NCBI GenBank assembly: GCA_017509245.1
Contig: JAFWQC010000057.1
Location: forward strand, 1 to 34,686
DNA from: Clostridiales bacterium
GTDB taxonomy: Bacteria; Bacillota; Clostridia; Saccharofermentanales; Saccharofermentanaceae
Reading direction: 5' to 3'
Length of the DNA: 34,686 nucleotides
A model generated the notes under the pieces. The model did not search any database and had not been told where the DNA came from. It worked only from the letters and a program-made list of their open reading frames with translations. Shown here in pieces: positions 8,267-15,679 of this stretch (positions are counted from its first letter, which is position 1; each line of letters begins with the position of its first letter). The position numbers and the translations under genes were made by a program.

Positions 8267-11122
8267 TCAGTCCCTCTTAACTTCGATGTTGCCGAACGCC
8301 TCGATAACATCGCCGATCTTTATGTCGTTATACTTCTCAACAGTAAGACCGCACTCATGTCCGGATAAGACTTCCTTGACTGAATCCTTCTCGTGCTGGA
8401 GTGAACCAAGCACACCTGTGTAGATGACAACGTCGTCTCTGATGACTCTTACATTGGAAGATCTCTGGATCTTACCATCGGTAACATAGCAGCCGCCGAT
8501 AGTACCGATACCGCTGACCTTGAAGAGCTGTCTGACTTCGGCATGACCCCAGACGACCTCTTCGATCTTGGGTGCGAGCATACCCTTCATAGCGTTCTCT
8601 ACATCTTCGATGGCGTTATAGATGACACTGTAAAGTCTTACGTCAACGCCTGTTTCCTTAGCCTTATCTGTGATCATCTGTGAAGGTCTTACATTGAATC
8701 CGATGATGATCGCGTTGGATACGTCAGCGAGAACGATATCGGACTCGTTGATGGCACCTACCGCACCATGGATAACCTTAACCTTGACCTCATCATTGGA
8801 GAGCTTCTCCAAAGACTGCTGAACGGCTTCAACGGAACCCTGGACGTCAGCCTTGATGATGATATTAAGATCCTTAACATCGCCTGCCGCCATTTGTGCC
8901 GCGAGCGTATCAAGGCTCATCTTGGATGATCTGTGGAGCTGCTCTTCTCTCTGCTTGATCTTACGCTTTTCAACAAGCTGTCTTGCTGTCTTGTCGTCTG
9001 CAACAGCGAAAAGTATCTCGCCGGCCTGCGGAACTTCCGGAAGGCCTAAGATCTCTACAGGGATCGAAGGACCTGCCTTCTTGATAGCAGCACCCTTATC
9101 GTCGTACATTGCTCTGATGTTGCCTAAGATAGGTCCGCATACTACAGTATCACCCTGCCTTAATGTACCGCGCTGTACGAGAACGGAAGCAACAGGACCT
9201 CTGTTCTTGTCGAGCTTTGCCTCGATGACGGCACCCTTTGCCTGGCTCTTCGGATCTGCCTTGAGTTCCATGACGTCTGCCGTAAGCAAAACATTTTCGA
9301 GAAGGTCGTCAATACCTGTGCCCTGCTTTGCAGAGATAGGTACCATAATGGTCTGACCGCCCCACTCTTCGCAGATAAGTCCGTAGTTTGTAAGTTCCTG
9401 CTTAACTCTGTCAGGATTTGCGCCCGGCTTATCGATCTTGTTGATCGCAACGATGATCTCTGTGTTAGCTGCCTTGGCGTGGTTGATAGCCTCGATCGTC
9501 TGAGGCATTACGCCGTCGTCTGCAGCAACTACGAGGATCGCGATATCCGTGAACTGCGCACCTCTTGCTCTCATCGTGGTGAATGCTTCGTGACCCGGGG
9601 TATCAAGGAAAGTGATCTGACGTCCCTTGAGTCTTACCGTGTAAGCACCGATCTTCTGCGTGATACCGCCGGCCTCGCCTTCGGTTACGTTAGCGGATCT
9701 GATCTTGTCGAGGAGTGATGTTTTACCGTGGTCAACGTGACCCATGACTACTACGACAGGCGGCCTGGGTTCGAGGTTCTCCGGATTATCCTCATCAGTG
9801 AAGAGGATATCCTCTTCTGTCTTCTCCTCGAGGAGTTCGGCATTGATGCCGAAGCTGTCAGCTACAAGGCATGCTGTATCAAAGTCGAGTTCCTGGTTGA
9901 TCGTTGCCATGACACCGAGCTTCATCAAAGCCATGATGATGTCGGAACTCTTCTTGCCGATACCTTCTGCAAATTCCTTGACCGTAATGAATGCAGGGAT
10001 CTTGATCTCAGTGATTACCTGCTCAACAACAGACTGCTGAGACTCCTGCTTCTTCTTTTTCTTCTTGAATGAATAATCGTCATAGTCGCCGTCGCTGTTA
10101 ACGCGTCCGGAGAACTGGGCAGTACGTGACTGCTTTCTCTTGTCGACATTGGCATTCTTCTCGCCGTCTCTTCTGTCGGCATTGTTATGCTTCTTGTCGA
10201 AAGCACTCTTCTCGGCATAAGAAGATCTGCTCTTCTTTGCATCCTCGATCGGAGCTTCAGCCCTCGGCTTGGGTGCGCGCTTGAACTGCGGACGTGCATT
10301 ATCGTCGTCCTTGTCCTTGTCGAATCCGCCGCCCTGCTTCTGGAATCCGCCGCCGCGGTTATTGTTATAACCGCCCTGGCCGCCTGATCTCATCGGGCTC
10401 TTCTTGTCTCTTCCGGCATAAGTGATAACCGTTGAACTTCTGATCGTCTCGCCTCTTGCGGGAACGTCGGGAAGTGAGATGACTGCAGATGAGAGCCTCG
10501 GCTTTGCAGGCTGTGCCGGCTTTTCTTCAGGCTTCTTCTCTTCCCTTACGGGTTCAGCCTTAGGCTCAGGCTTAACTTCCTTGACCTCTTCCTTAACTTC
10601 GGGCTTCTTCTCTTCAACCGGCTTCTCCTCAGTTTTTTCAGGCTTCTCAGCCTTCTCGGCCTTCTCAGCGGGCTTCTTGGGAGCCGGCTTCTTGGGAGCA
10701 GCTTCAGTCTTTTCCGAAGCAGCCTTCTTTGCAGGCTTCTTCTCTTCAGCCGGCTTCTCCTCAGGCTTTTCTTCAGCTTCCTCTGCCTTCTTCTTTGCTG
10801 CAGTCTTTTTAGGAGCAGCTTCAGTCTTGGCAGATGCAGCCTTCTTCGCAGGCTTCTTTTCCTCAGCCGGCTTTTCCTCAGGCTTGACTTCTGCTTCCTC
10901 TTTCTTCTTTACTGCAGTCTTCTTTGCAGGCTTTACTTCTTCTACTGCGGGAGCAGGTGCTGCTGCGGGAGCAACAACTTCTTCCGCCTTAGGCTCAGCA
11001 GCAACAGCTTCAGGAGTCTCTTCAGTCTTTTTCTTATGTACACGTCCGAGCCTCATCTTCTTGCTGCCGGATACGCCTCCGACGGTCAGACCGCTCTTCT
11101 TATTCTCATTATCTTCACTCAT
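8267..11122 (-). CDS. infB: Translation initiation factor IF-2 with long repetitive N-terminus
   Basis: The initiator-tRNA GTPase. G motifs: GHVDHGKT at about 461-468, [10 protein letters not shown] (switch I), DTPGHEAFT (G3), NKIDKP (G4) and SAKQG (G5), followed by the beta-barrel and fMet-tRNA-binding C-terminal domains. About 951 residues. Residues 30-225 are low-complexity Lys/Glu/Ala/Pro, including a tandem 39-residue repeat ([18 protein letters not shown], near 80 and 119), then a Gly/Asn/Arg-rich stretch and a Lys run (six K) before the conserved IF2 N-domain. ATG at 11122 is preferred over TTG at 11125: GAGGAGGA lies 8 bases before it and it overlaps the ylxQ stop by one base (TGATG). 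The long plus-strand frame at 10422-11144 is a shadow of the biased N-terminus. Confidence 0.96.
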   Translation of the reverse strand: MSEDNENKKSGLTVGGVSGSKKMRLGRVHKKKTEETPEAVAAEPKAEEVVAPAAAPAPAVEEVKPAKKTAVKKKEEAEVKPEEKPAEEKKPAKKAASAKTEAAPKKTAAKKKAEEAEEKPEEKPAEEKKPAKKAASEKTEAAPKKPAPKKPAEKAEKAEKPEKTEEKPVEEKKPEVKEEVKEVKPEPKAEPVREEKKPEEKPAQPAKPRLSSAVISLPDVPARGETIRSSTVITYAGRDKKSPMRSGGQGGYNNNRGGGFQKQGGGFDKDKDDDNARPQFKRAPKPRAEAPIEDAKKSRSSYAEKSAFDKKHNNADRRDGEKNANVDKRKQSRTAQFSGRVNSDGDYDDYSFKKKKKKQESQQSVVEQVITEIKIPAFITVKEFAEGIGKKSSDIIMALMKLGVMATINQELDFDTACLVADSFGINAELLEEKTEEDILFTDEDNPENLEPRPPVVVVMGHVDHGKTSLLDKIRSANVTEGEAGGITQKIGAYTVRLKGRQITFLDTPGHEAFTTMRARGAQFTDIAILVVAADDGVMPQTIEAINHAKAANTEIIVAINKIDKPGANPDRVKQELTNYGLICEEWGGQTIMVPISAKQGTGIDDLLENVLLTADVMELKADPKSQAKGAVIEAKLDKNRGPVASVLVQRGTLRQGDTVVCGPILGNIRAMYDDKGAAIKKAGPSIPVEILGLPEVPQAGEILFAVADDKTARQLVEKRKIKQREEQLHRSSKMSLDTLAAQMAAGDVKDLNIIIKADVQGSVEAVQQSLEKLSNDEVKVKVIHGAVGAINESDIVLADVSNAIIIGFNVRPSQMITDKAKETGVDVRLYSVIYNAIEDVENAMKGMLAPKIEEVVWGHAEVRQLFKVSGIGTIGGCYVTDGKIQRSSNVRVIRDDVVIYTGVLGSLQHEKDSVKEVLSGHECGLTVEKYNDIKIGDVIEAFGNIEVKRD

Positions 11123-11454
11123 CAAGTATCTTCCTCCTCGTTGATATTTTCGAGTATGGCGGAAATGCCATCCGCAAAGCTTTTGTCCATTATTGCCGCA
11201 ACTGTTCTGTCAGGTTTTCCAAGTGCATATCCTAATTCTTCCGAACTTCCGAAACTGTAACAGGGGATCTCTTTTGAACCGGTACGATTCTTCAGGATCT
11301 TGTCCAGAGAATTTCTGGAGATATCACGGGTGATTATCAGGAGTTCTACTTTATTGCCCCGGATAGCTCCGATCACCGCATCACTTCCGGATGCCACCTT
11401 GCCGGCGCGGGAAGCGAGCCCGATCATTCCAAATGCTCTTTCCTTGTCTGTCAT
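11122..11454 (-). CDS. ylxQ: YlxQ, L7Ae-family RNA-binding protein
   Basis: A small L7Ae/L30e-fold protein of 110 residues. The opening [19 protein letters not shown] and the following [12 protein letters not shown] pattern are typical of YlxQ encoded between ylxR and infB. Members of the fold bind kink-turn RNAs, but the target here is not known. It overlaps ylxR and infB by one base at either end, so it is tightly coupled to translation factor expression. Confidence 0.9.
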   Translation of the reverse strand: MTDKERAFGMIGLASRAGKVASGSDAVIGAIRGNKVELLIITRDISRNSLDKILKNRTGSKEIPCYSFGSSEELGYALGKPDRTVAAIMDKSFADGISAILENINEEEDT

Positions 11455-11729
11455 CAGTCCTCCGCAATGCTTTCCATAAGTGACTTGGCGAGATCCTTGA
11501 TCTCATCTTCCGTCAGCGGTTTCTTAAGTCCTTTAGAAAGCCTTGCCGCCTTCTTAAGCTCAGCAGTTATGCAGTCCACATTACGGCAAAGGTACGCGCC
11601 CCTTCCGGCAAGCTTTCCGGTGGGATCGTATAGCACTTCACCTTCAGGTGTAACAACGACGCGCAGGAGCTCATTCTTGTCTCTTACGGTCCTGCATGAT
11701 ACACAACTTCTCTGCGGCTTTTTCTTCAT
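11454..11729 (-). CDS. ylxR: YlxR / RnpM family RNA-binding protein
   Basis: A 91-residue YlxR-fold protein with the hallmark RSCVSCR near the N-terminus and GRGAYLCRN in the middle. The Bacillus member (RnpM) binds the RNase P RNA and modulates its activity; that role is transferred by homology. It starts 20 bp after nusA and its end overlaps the ylxQ start by one base. The gene order nusA-ylxR-ylxQ-infB is conserved in Bacillota. Confidence 0.92.
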   Translation of the reverse strand: MKKKPQRSCVSCRTVRDKNELLRVVVTPEGEVLYDPTGKLAGRGAYLCRNVDCITAELKKAARLSKGLKKPLTEDEIKDLAKSLMESIAED

Positions 11730-11749
11730 AACTTCAAACGCTCTGCTTA

Positions 11750-12919
11750 TCAGTTCTCTTTGTTCTCATCATCAACGACAGTAAAGTCATCGATAAGTGC
11801 CTTGGATGCTTCAACGCTCTCGTCGGATTCCTTCTTGATATCGATCTTAAAGCCTGTGAGTCTTGCAGCAAGACGCACATTCTGACCGCTCTTACCGATA
11901 GCAAGAGAGAACTGCTGGTCGGGAACGATAACCTTAGCATATCTTTCAACTTCGCCGTTCTCGTTTGTAGTGATCTCCGTATCGACTCTTGACACTTTTG
12001 CAGGCTGCAGTGCCTCGCTGATAAAGAGTGCGGGATCTTCCTTCCAGTCAACGATGTCGATCTTCTCTTCAGCAAGCTCGTTCATGATCTGCTGAACTCT
12101 CTGACCTCTCTGACCTACGCAGGAACCCTTTGCATCGATATCGGGATCCTTGGAATAAACAGCAACCTTTGTTCTGGAACCTGCTTCTCTTGCAACAGAT
12201 CTGATGATTACATCGCCTGCCTTGATCTCAGGTACCTCGAGCTCGAAAAGCTTGGTTACGAGTCTTGCGTCTGTTCTTGAGAGAACAACGGAAGGTCTGC
12301 CGTTTGCTTCCTCAACGCCCATTACGAGGAACTTCATGATCCTGTCCTGATCGTAATGCTCGTTACGGTTATTTCTGATCTGGCCGTCGTGCTTAACGAT
12401 AGCTTCTGCACGGCCGATATTTACGTAAACATTTCTTGCGTCCTTACGAACGATGGTGCCGGAAGTGATCTCACCGATCTTGCCTGAGAACTCCTTCTCG
12501 ATCTTGTAGCTCTCGGCATCTCTTAACTTCTGGTTGATGGCATTCTTGGCAGCGCTTGCAGCAAGACGTCCCAGATCCTCAACATCGATACCGATCTCGA
12601 TCTCGTCTCCGACTTCAACGTCCTCATATCCCAGTTCATTAGCTGCCTCGATGGAAATCTCGTTAGCCTCATCAACGACATCGTCAACGACTTCAGCGAG
12701 CTTGTAAACATAGATCTCGCCGGTCTCTCTGTCGATCTCGGCGTTTACGGATTTGATATCCTGCTTATTGCCGCCGAACTCACGTCTGTATGCAGCAACA
12801 AGACCGCTCTCGATCGCCTGGAAAACTTCTTCCTCATCGATGTCTCTTTCTTCTGCGAGGAGCTTAACAAGACCTACTATTGTATCCTTGGGTTCCTCTT
12901 CATTCTTCTTTCTTGGCAT
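11750..12919 (-). CDS. nusA: Transcription elongation/termination factor NusA
   Basis: Binds RNA polymerase and nascent RNA, and controls pausing and termination. The 389 residues carry an N-terminal polymerase-binding domain (1-135), an S1 domain (about 143-214), and two KH domains with GxxG loops at GQRG (269-272) and GKSG (342-345). The C-terminal acidic repeats of proteobacterial NusA are absent, as expected for Bacillota. It follows rimP by 18 bp. In several bacteria NusA autoregulates its own operon through a leader terminator, and a matching structure is present upstream of rimP here. Confidence 0.96.
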   Translation of the reverse strand: MPRKKNEEEPKDTIVGLVKLLAEERDIDEEEVFQAIESGLVAAYRREFGGNKQDIKSVNAEIDRETGEIYVYKLAEVVDDVVDEANEISIEAANELGYEDVEVGDEIEIGIDVEDLGRLAASAAKNAINQKLRDAESYKIEKEFSGKIGEITSGTIVRKDARNVYVNIGRAEAIVKHDGQIRNNRNEHYDQDRIMKFLVMGVEEANGRPSVVLSRTDARLVTKLFELEVPEIKAGDVIIRSVAREAGSRTKVAVYSKDPDIDAKGSCVGQRGQRVQQIMNELAEEKIDIVDWKEDPALFISEALQPAKVSRVDTEITTNENGEVERYAKVIVPDQQFSLAIGKSGQNVRLAARLTGFKIDIKKESDESVEASKALIDDFTVVDDENKEN

Positions 12920-12937
12920 TTTATATTTCCTCCTGAC

Positions 12938-13402
12938 TTAAAAATCTATATGACGTACGGCCTTAGCTATGTCTTCAAGATCAAGCGTAAGTTCTTCACC
13001 GTTATCAAACACAAATACTGCCTTGCCTTCTTCTGCGCCCTTGATCGCCGCAGTAAAGCTCTTCTTGCCCTCCATGGGCTTATAAAGAGATACGTCAACC
13101 TTCTCGCCTGCGTATCTGTTGTAATCCTTCTCTGTCTCAAGAGGTCTTGTAAGACCCGGCGATGATACTTCAAAGAAATCCGGATCGATATTTGCCGCTT
13201 CATCGAAAACAGGATCCACGGCACGGCTTACCGTCTCACAGTCGTCGATGCCGATGCCTCCGCGCTTATCAATGTAAAGCGTCAGTACCATGCCCCTTGC
13301 TTCCTTAACATAGGAACAGTCGACCAGGTCAAACCCGAGTTCCGTTACCTTGGGTTCGGCAAGTTCGAATGCCTCCTGGGCGATCTTTGATCTTTTAGCC
13401 AA
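12938..13402 (-). CDS. rimP: Ribosome maturation factor RimP
   Basis: A 30S assembly factor, about 154 residues. The family segments LGFDLVDCSYVKE, DDCETVSRAVDP and FEVSSPGLTRPL are all present. The start is TTG at 13402 (reading LAKRSKIAQ), placed 5 bases after GGAGAAGG. The open frame extends 11 codons further upstream, but those codons run through the terminator-like hairpin of the leader. First gene of the long translation operon. Confidence 0.9.
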   Translation of the reverse strand: MAKRSKIAQEAFELAEPKVTELGFDLVDCSYVKEARGMVLTLYIDKRGGIGIDDCETVSRAVDPVFDEAANIDPDFFEVSSPGLTRPLETEKDYNRYAGEKVDVSLYKPMEGKKSFTAAIKGAEEGKAVFVFDNGEELTLDLEDIAKAVRHIDF

Positions 13403-13422
13403 AATCCTTCTCCTTTTACAAC

Positions 13423-13452
13423 AAAAAACGGACACGCCTACGGCTGTCCGTT
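13423..13452 (-). terminator. Terminator-like hairpin in the rimP-nusA leader (attenuator)
   Basis: On the minus strand an 8-bp stem (AACGGACA/TGTCCGTT, 13427-13434 with 13445-13452) encloses a further GCC/GGC pairing and is followed by six T residues (13423-13428). This is an intrinsic terminator just upstream of the rimP ribosome binding site and downstream of the probable promoter. The only upstream neighbour is divergent, so there is no incoming transcript to stop. A leader attenuator is the natural reading, perhaps sensed by NusA. Confidence 0.7.
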
Positions 13453-13480
13453 CGATAAAAACTCTTTTATGAACTAGCCA

Positions 13481-13509
13481 ATTTTAACACAAGGTCAATA
13501 GAAGTACAA
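13481..13509 (-). promoter_or_regulatory. Candidate sigma-A promoter of the rimP operon
   Basis: On the minus strand TTGTAC (13504-13509) and TAAAAT (13481-13486) are spaced by exactly 17 bp. The -35 is weak (TTG only) and the -10 matches five of six. Transcription would start near 13474, giving a leader of about 70 nt that contains the hairpin at 13423-13452. A competing TTGACC lies inside the spacer without a good -10 behind it. Confidence 0.4.
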
Positions 13510-13622
13510 ACCGAAAAATGTTCTTAAATTTTTACATATTTATATTCAATTCGCGCGTTAATTACAGTAAAATAAGTCTATCCAGATACACATGGAAATA
13601 TGATCCCCAAAGGAGACATTCT

Positions 13623-14030
13623 ATGATTAAACTTATTGCAGGACCTAAGGGCACGGGCAAGACAGCAAAGCTCGTCGATGACATTAACGCAGTTGCAGCT
13701 ACAGACAGCAACGTCGTATGCCTTGAGAGAGGAAACAGATTAGACCAGCTTCTTAAACCCACAGTCCGTCTTGTAAATATGAAGGAATACCCCATCGAAG
13801 GTTTTGACCAGGTTCTCGCATTCATCTGCGGTATCTGCTCCAAAGATTACGATCTTACACATATCTATGTTGACGCAATCTGCAAAGTAGCTAATAACTA
13901 CGATCCCGAAGGCCTCGGCGCTTTCCTTTTGAAGCTTGATGCATTCCTGAAGGACACACCCGTTGAAGCAACGATCCTTTTCAGCGGCGATGTTGAGAGC
14001 CTTCCCGAAGAAGCAAGAAAGTTTGCATAA
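13623..14030 (+). CDS. Small P-loop NTPase-like protein, function unknown
   Basis: A 135-residue protein starting at ATG 13623, six bases after AAAGGAGA. Residues 7-14 are a Walker A motif (GPKGTGKT). The segment THIYVDAI in the middle is a plausible Walker B strand, and the C-terminus (TILFSGDVESLPEEARKF) resembles a P-loop sensor strand. The frame continues upstream to 13518, but that extension covers the divergent promoter region. It is too short for a known AAA or kinase family that I recognise. It diverges from rimP and precedes mscL, with a terminator-like hairpin between them. Confidence 0.8.
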   Translation: MIKLIAGPKGTGKTAKLVDDINAVAATDSNVVCLERGNRLDQLLKPTVRLVNMKEYPIEGFDQVLAFICGICSKDYDLTHIYVDAICKVANNYDPEGLGAFLLKLDAFLKDTPVEATILFSGDVESLPEEARKFA

Positions 14031-14052
14031 GCCTTTATTTATCCGTTAAATT

Positions 14053-14080
14053 GCCCGGGCCTTTAAAGGTCCGGGCTTTT
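14053..14080 (+). terminator. Intrinsic terminator after the P-loop gene
   Basis: A nearly perfect 12-bp stem (GCCCGGGCCTTT with AAAGGTCCGGGC, one G-T pair) spans 14053-14076 and is followed by four T residues. It lies 22 bp after the P-loop gene stop and 28 bp before mscL. The short T-tract suggests partial read-through, since there is little room for an mscL promoter after it. Confidence 0.7.
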
Positions 14081-14108
14081 AATAAACACCATCAGGAGGA
14101 ACAAGTTA

Positions 14109-14567
14109 ATGGGAGTAGTAAAAAAATTCATGAACGAATTCAAGGAATTCGCACTCAAGGGTAACGTAGTTGACATGGCTATCGGTGTCATCATCGGTGC
14201 TGCTTTCAAGGACATCGTTACGTCATTCACTGACAGTTTCATCAATCCTTTGATCGCATCCATCGGCGGCGCTGACATCGCAGGCGCTATCAGACTTCCG
14301 TGGGTAGACTATACAGGTCTTGACCCTGAGCAGATCACAGCTCTTTCACTCAACTACGGCGCATTCATCACAGCGGTCATCAATTTCGTCATCATGGCAT
14401 TGATCCTCTTCCTCATGCTCAAGGGAATCAACGCTCTTAAGAACGGCATTACAAAGCGCGCGAAGAAGGGCGCTAAGGAAGAACCTGCTCCTGCACCCGA
14501 GCCTTCTGATGAAGTTAAGCTCTTAACAGAGATCAAGGATCTCCTCAAGGCACAGAACGGAAAGTAA
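14109..14567 (+). CDS. mscL: Large-conductance mechanosensitive channel MscL
   Basis: An osmotic safety valve in the cytoplasmic membrane. The opening FMNEFKEFALKGNVVDMAIGVIIGAAF is the conserved N-terminal helix plus TM1, and GAFITAVINFVIMALILFLMLKGIN is TM2. Residues about 120-135 are a Pro/Ala/Glu linker followed by the cytoplasmic helix DEVKLLTEIKDLLKAQNGK. Size 152, normal. The ribosome binding site AGGAGGA sits 8 bases before ATG. Confidence 0.96.
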   Translation: MGVVKKFMNEFKEFALKGNVVDMAIGVIIGAAFKDIVTSFTDSFINPLIASIGGADIAGAIRLPWVDYTGLDPEQITALSLNYGAFITAVINFVIMALILFLMLKGINALKNGITKRAKKGAKEEPAPAPEPSDEVKLLTEIKDLLKAQNGK

Positions 14568-14589
14568 GCTGTTGCTTAAAATGTATTTG

Positions 14590-14620
14590 AAGGCGGTGTC
14601 TTTGTGGCGCCGCCTTTTTT
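14590..14620 (+). terminator. Intrinsic terminator of mscL
   Basis: Stem AAGGCGG/CCGCCTT (14590-14596 and 14610-14616) with a 13-nt loop, followed by a run of six T (14615-14620), 22 bp after the mscL stop. Confidence 0.85.
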
Positions 14621-14630
14621 GTGGCTATTC

Positions 14631-14717
14631 CCGCGTTGGTTGCCCGCGTTGGTTGCCGGTGTTGGGTTCTAGCGTTGGTTTCCGCGTTGATTTCCAGTGT
14701 CGGTTTCCGCGTTGACG
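14631..14717. repeat. Degenerate 11-15 bp tandem repeat (CCGCGTTGGTTGC)
   Basis: Two exact 13-bp copies (14631-14643, 14644-14656) are followed by about five diverged copies of 10-15 bp, all built on a GCGTTGGTT core and ending at 14717 in CGCGTTGACG. There is no open frame with gene character. It is followed directly by the TTGACG/CGTCAA elements. Confidence 0.7.
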
Positions 14718-14823
14718 TAAAATTGACGAAAGCCGCCTTAAAACTTCACACAAATCGTCAAAACAGGCAGAATTGACAAAAACGGTGACGATATCAGGGC
14801 AAAACCGTCACACTCAGCGTCAA
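14712..14823. repeat. Alternating TTGACG / CGTCAA half-sites
   Basis: Seven short half-sites occur in 112 bp: TTGACG at 14712 and 14723, CGTCAA at 14756, TTGACA at 14773, GTGACG at 14785, CGTCAC at 14806 and CGTCAA at 14818. They can be paired into inverted repeats with 14-30 bp between arms. No gene is seen. The layout resembles the window-edge array with a different half-site sequence. Confidence 0.5.
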
Positions 14824-14866
14824 TCTGTTTTCGACGAGTTCAAATGAATCGCAGCATAACAAAAAC

Positions 14867-15050
14867 CGTACTTTTTCACACCCCCAAAAAGTACGATTTT
14901 ACCCGTCGCTCCTTGCGAGACCTCATATCGTACTTTTTCACACCCCAAAAAAGTACGATTTTACCCCTGGACCCTATGGGCAATTTCTATTTTCTTCGGT
15001 TGCACTTGACTTGAAAATTCGCTCCGCGCAAGACCTCATATCGTACTTTT
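14867..15050. repeat. CGTACTTTTT palindromic repeats
   Basis: Two 29-bp perfect-armed palindromes (CGTACTTTTT and AAAAAGTACG) lie at 14867-14895 and 14929-14957, each followed by ATTTTACCC. A third partial copy is at 15042-15050. The stretch GACCTCATATCGTACTTTT, before the second and third copies, is exactly repeated. The 14969-15031 spacer holds nothing recognisable. On the plus strand the palindromes could form hairpins, but they lack a terminator-like T run directly behind them. Confidence 0.75.
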
Positions 15051-15107
15051 GCTCGATCAGGCTCAGCAAAATTCAGCCGGTTCCCGTTTATAAAGCGCGA
15101 AAATCAT

Positions 15108-15180
15108 AACCACCCGTCAGATGAAGTGAACCCCCGAAGTTGGACAGAACTTCGTGGGTTCACTTCAAGAACGGGTGGTT
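15108..15180. mobile_element. 73-bp nested palindrome with IS3-like ends (possible MITE remnant)
   Basis: An outer perfect 10-bp inverted repeat (AACCACCCGT, 15108-15117; ACGGGTGGTT, 15171-15180) encloses a 19-bp inverted repeat with one mismatch (15123-15141 and 15148-15166) around a 6-base loop. The left inner arm continues as TGAACCCCCGAAGTTGGACA, which resembles IS3-family (IS150-type) terminal repeats of the form TGACCCCAAAAGTTGGACA. There is no transposase. The remaining 15181-15230 stretch shows nothing. Confidence 0.45.
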
Positions 15181-15230
15181 TATTGTCTCCCACGCTTCGT
15201 CCCTCGCGTTCCCGACGGAGTCACATCTCC

Positions 15231-15263
15231 AAAAATAAAACGATCCGGAAAGCTTTTCCCGGA
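15231..15263 (-). terminator. Intrinsic terminator of the ArsR/DUF4004 pair
   Basis: On the minus strand a TCCGG-AAAAGC/GCTTT-CCGGA stem (15244-15263) is followed by TCG and a T-rich tract (15231-15240), 18 bp after the ArsR-like gene stop. Confidence 0.75.
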
Positions 15264-15280
15264 CCGCTATATTATTTCGG

Positions 15281-15670
15281 TTAGTCTTTTTTCTTTTTCT
15301 TGTTCTTGTCTTTCTTCTTCTTTTTCTTGCTCTTCTTGAGCTCCTTGGTGCCGGAATCATCGCCGTTCTTTTCCAAGGATTGCTTTTTCGAGCCCGGCTT
15401 AAGAGAAGAAATGCCGGAAGAGATGAGTTCTATCGTGTCTCTGTTGACTGAATAGTATGCAAATCTTCCTCTTCTTTCCACATTGACGAGACCTGCTTCT
15501 GTAAGGACTGCCATGTGGTGGGACAATGTCGGCTGTGTGAAATCGAATTGCTCAAGGATGTCTTTTGCAGTGAGTTCGCCGGCGGACGCGATCTTAGAGA
15601 GGATCTTGTACCTGACGCCTTCTGCAAGAACGCCTAATGCTTCGATAAACTGTTCTTCTTTTGCAGCCAT
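15281..15670 (-). CDS. ArsR-family winged-helix regulator with poly-lysine tail
   Basis: A 129-residue DNA-binding protein. Residues 1-90 form an ArsR helix-turn-helix: VLAEGVRYKILSKIAS, TAKDILEQFDFTQPTLSHHM (recognition helix) and GLVNVERRGRFAYYSVNRDT (wing). No cysteine cluster for metal sensing is visible, so it is not a classical As/Cd sensor. The last 35 residues are strongly basic (KKSKKKKKKDKNKKKKKD), probably a non-specific nucleic-acid-binding tail. The gene follows the DUF4004 gene by 9 bp and is likely cotranscribed. The ribosome binding site is weak (GATAGAAAAAC before ATG), consistent with translational coupling. Confidence 0.88.
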   Translation of the reverse strand: MAAKEEQFIEALGVLAEGVRYKILSKIASAGELTAKDILEQFDFTQPTLSHHMAVLTEAGLVNVERRGRFAYYSVNRDTIELISSGISSLKPGSKKQSLEKNGDDSGTKELKKSKKKKKKDKNKKKKKD

Positions 15671-15679
15671 GTTTTTCTA

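Noticed and set aside
10422..11144. A 240-residue plus-strand open frame.
   Set aside because: It is antisense to the Lys/Glu/Ala-rich N-terminus of infB and has the low-complexity Ser/Ala/Phe/Gly make-up expected of such a mirror.
13403..13435. Longer rimP beginning at 13435.
   Set aside because: The extension runs through the leader hairpin, and the ribosome binding site lies downstream of it.
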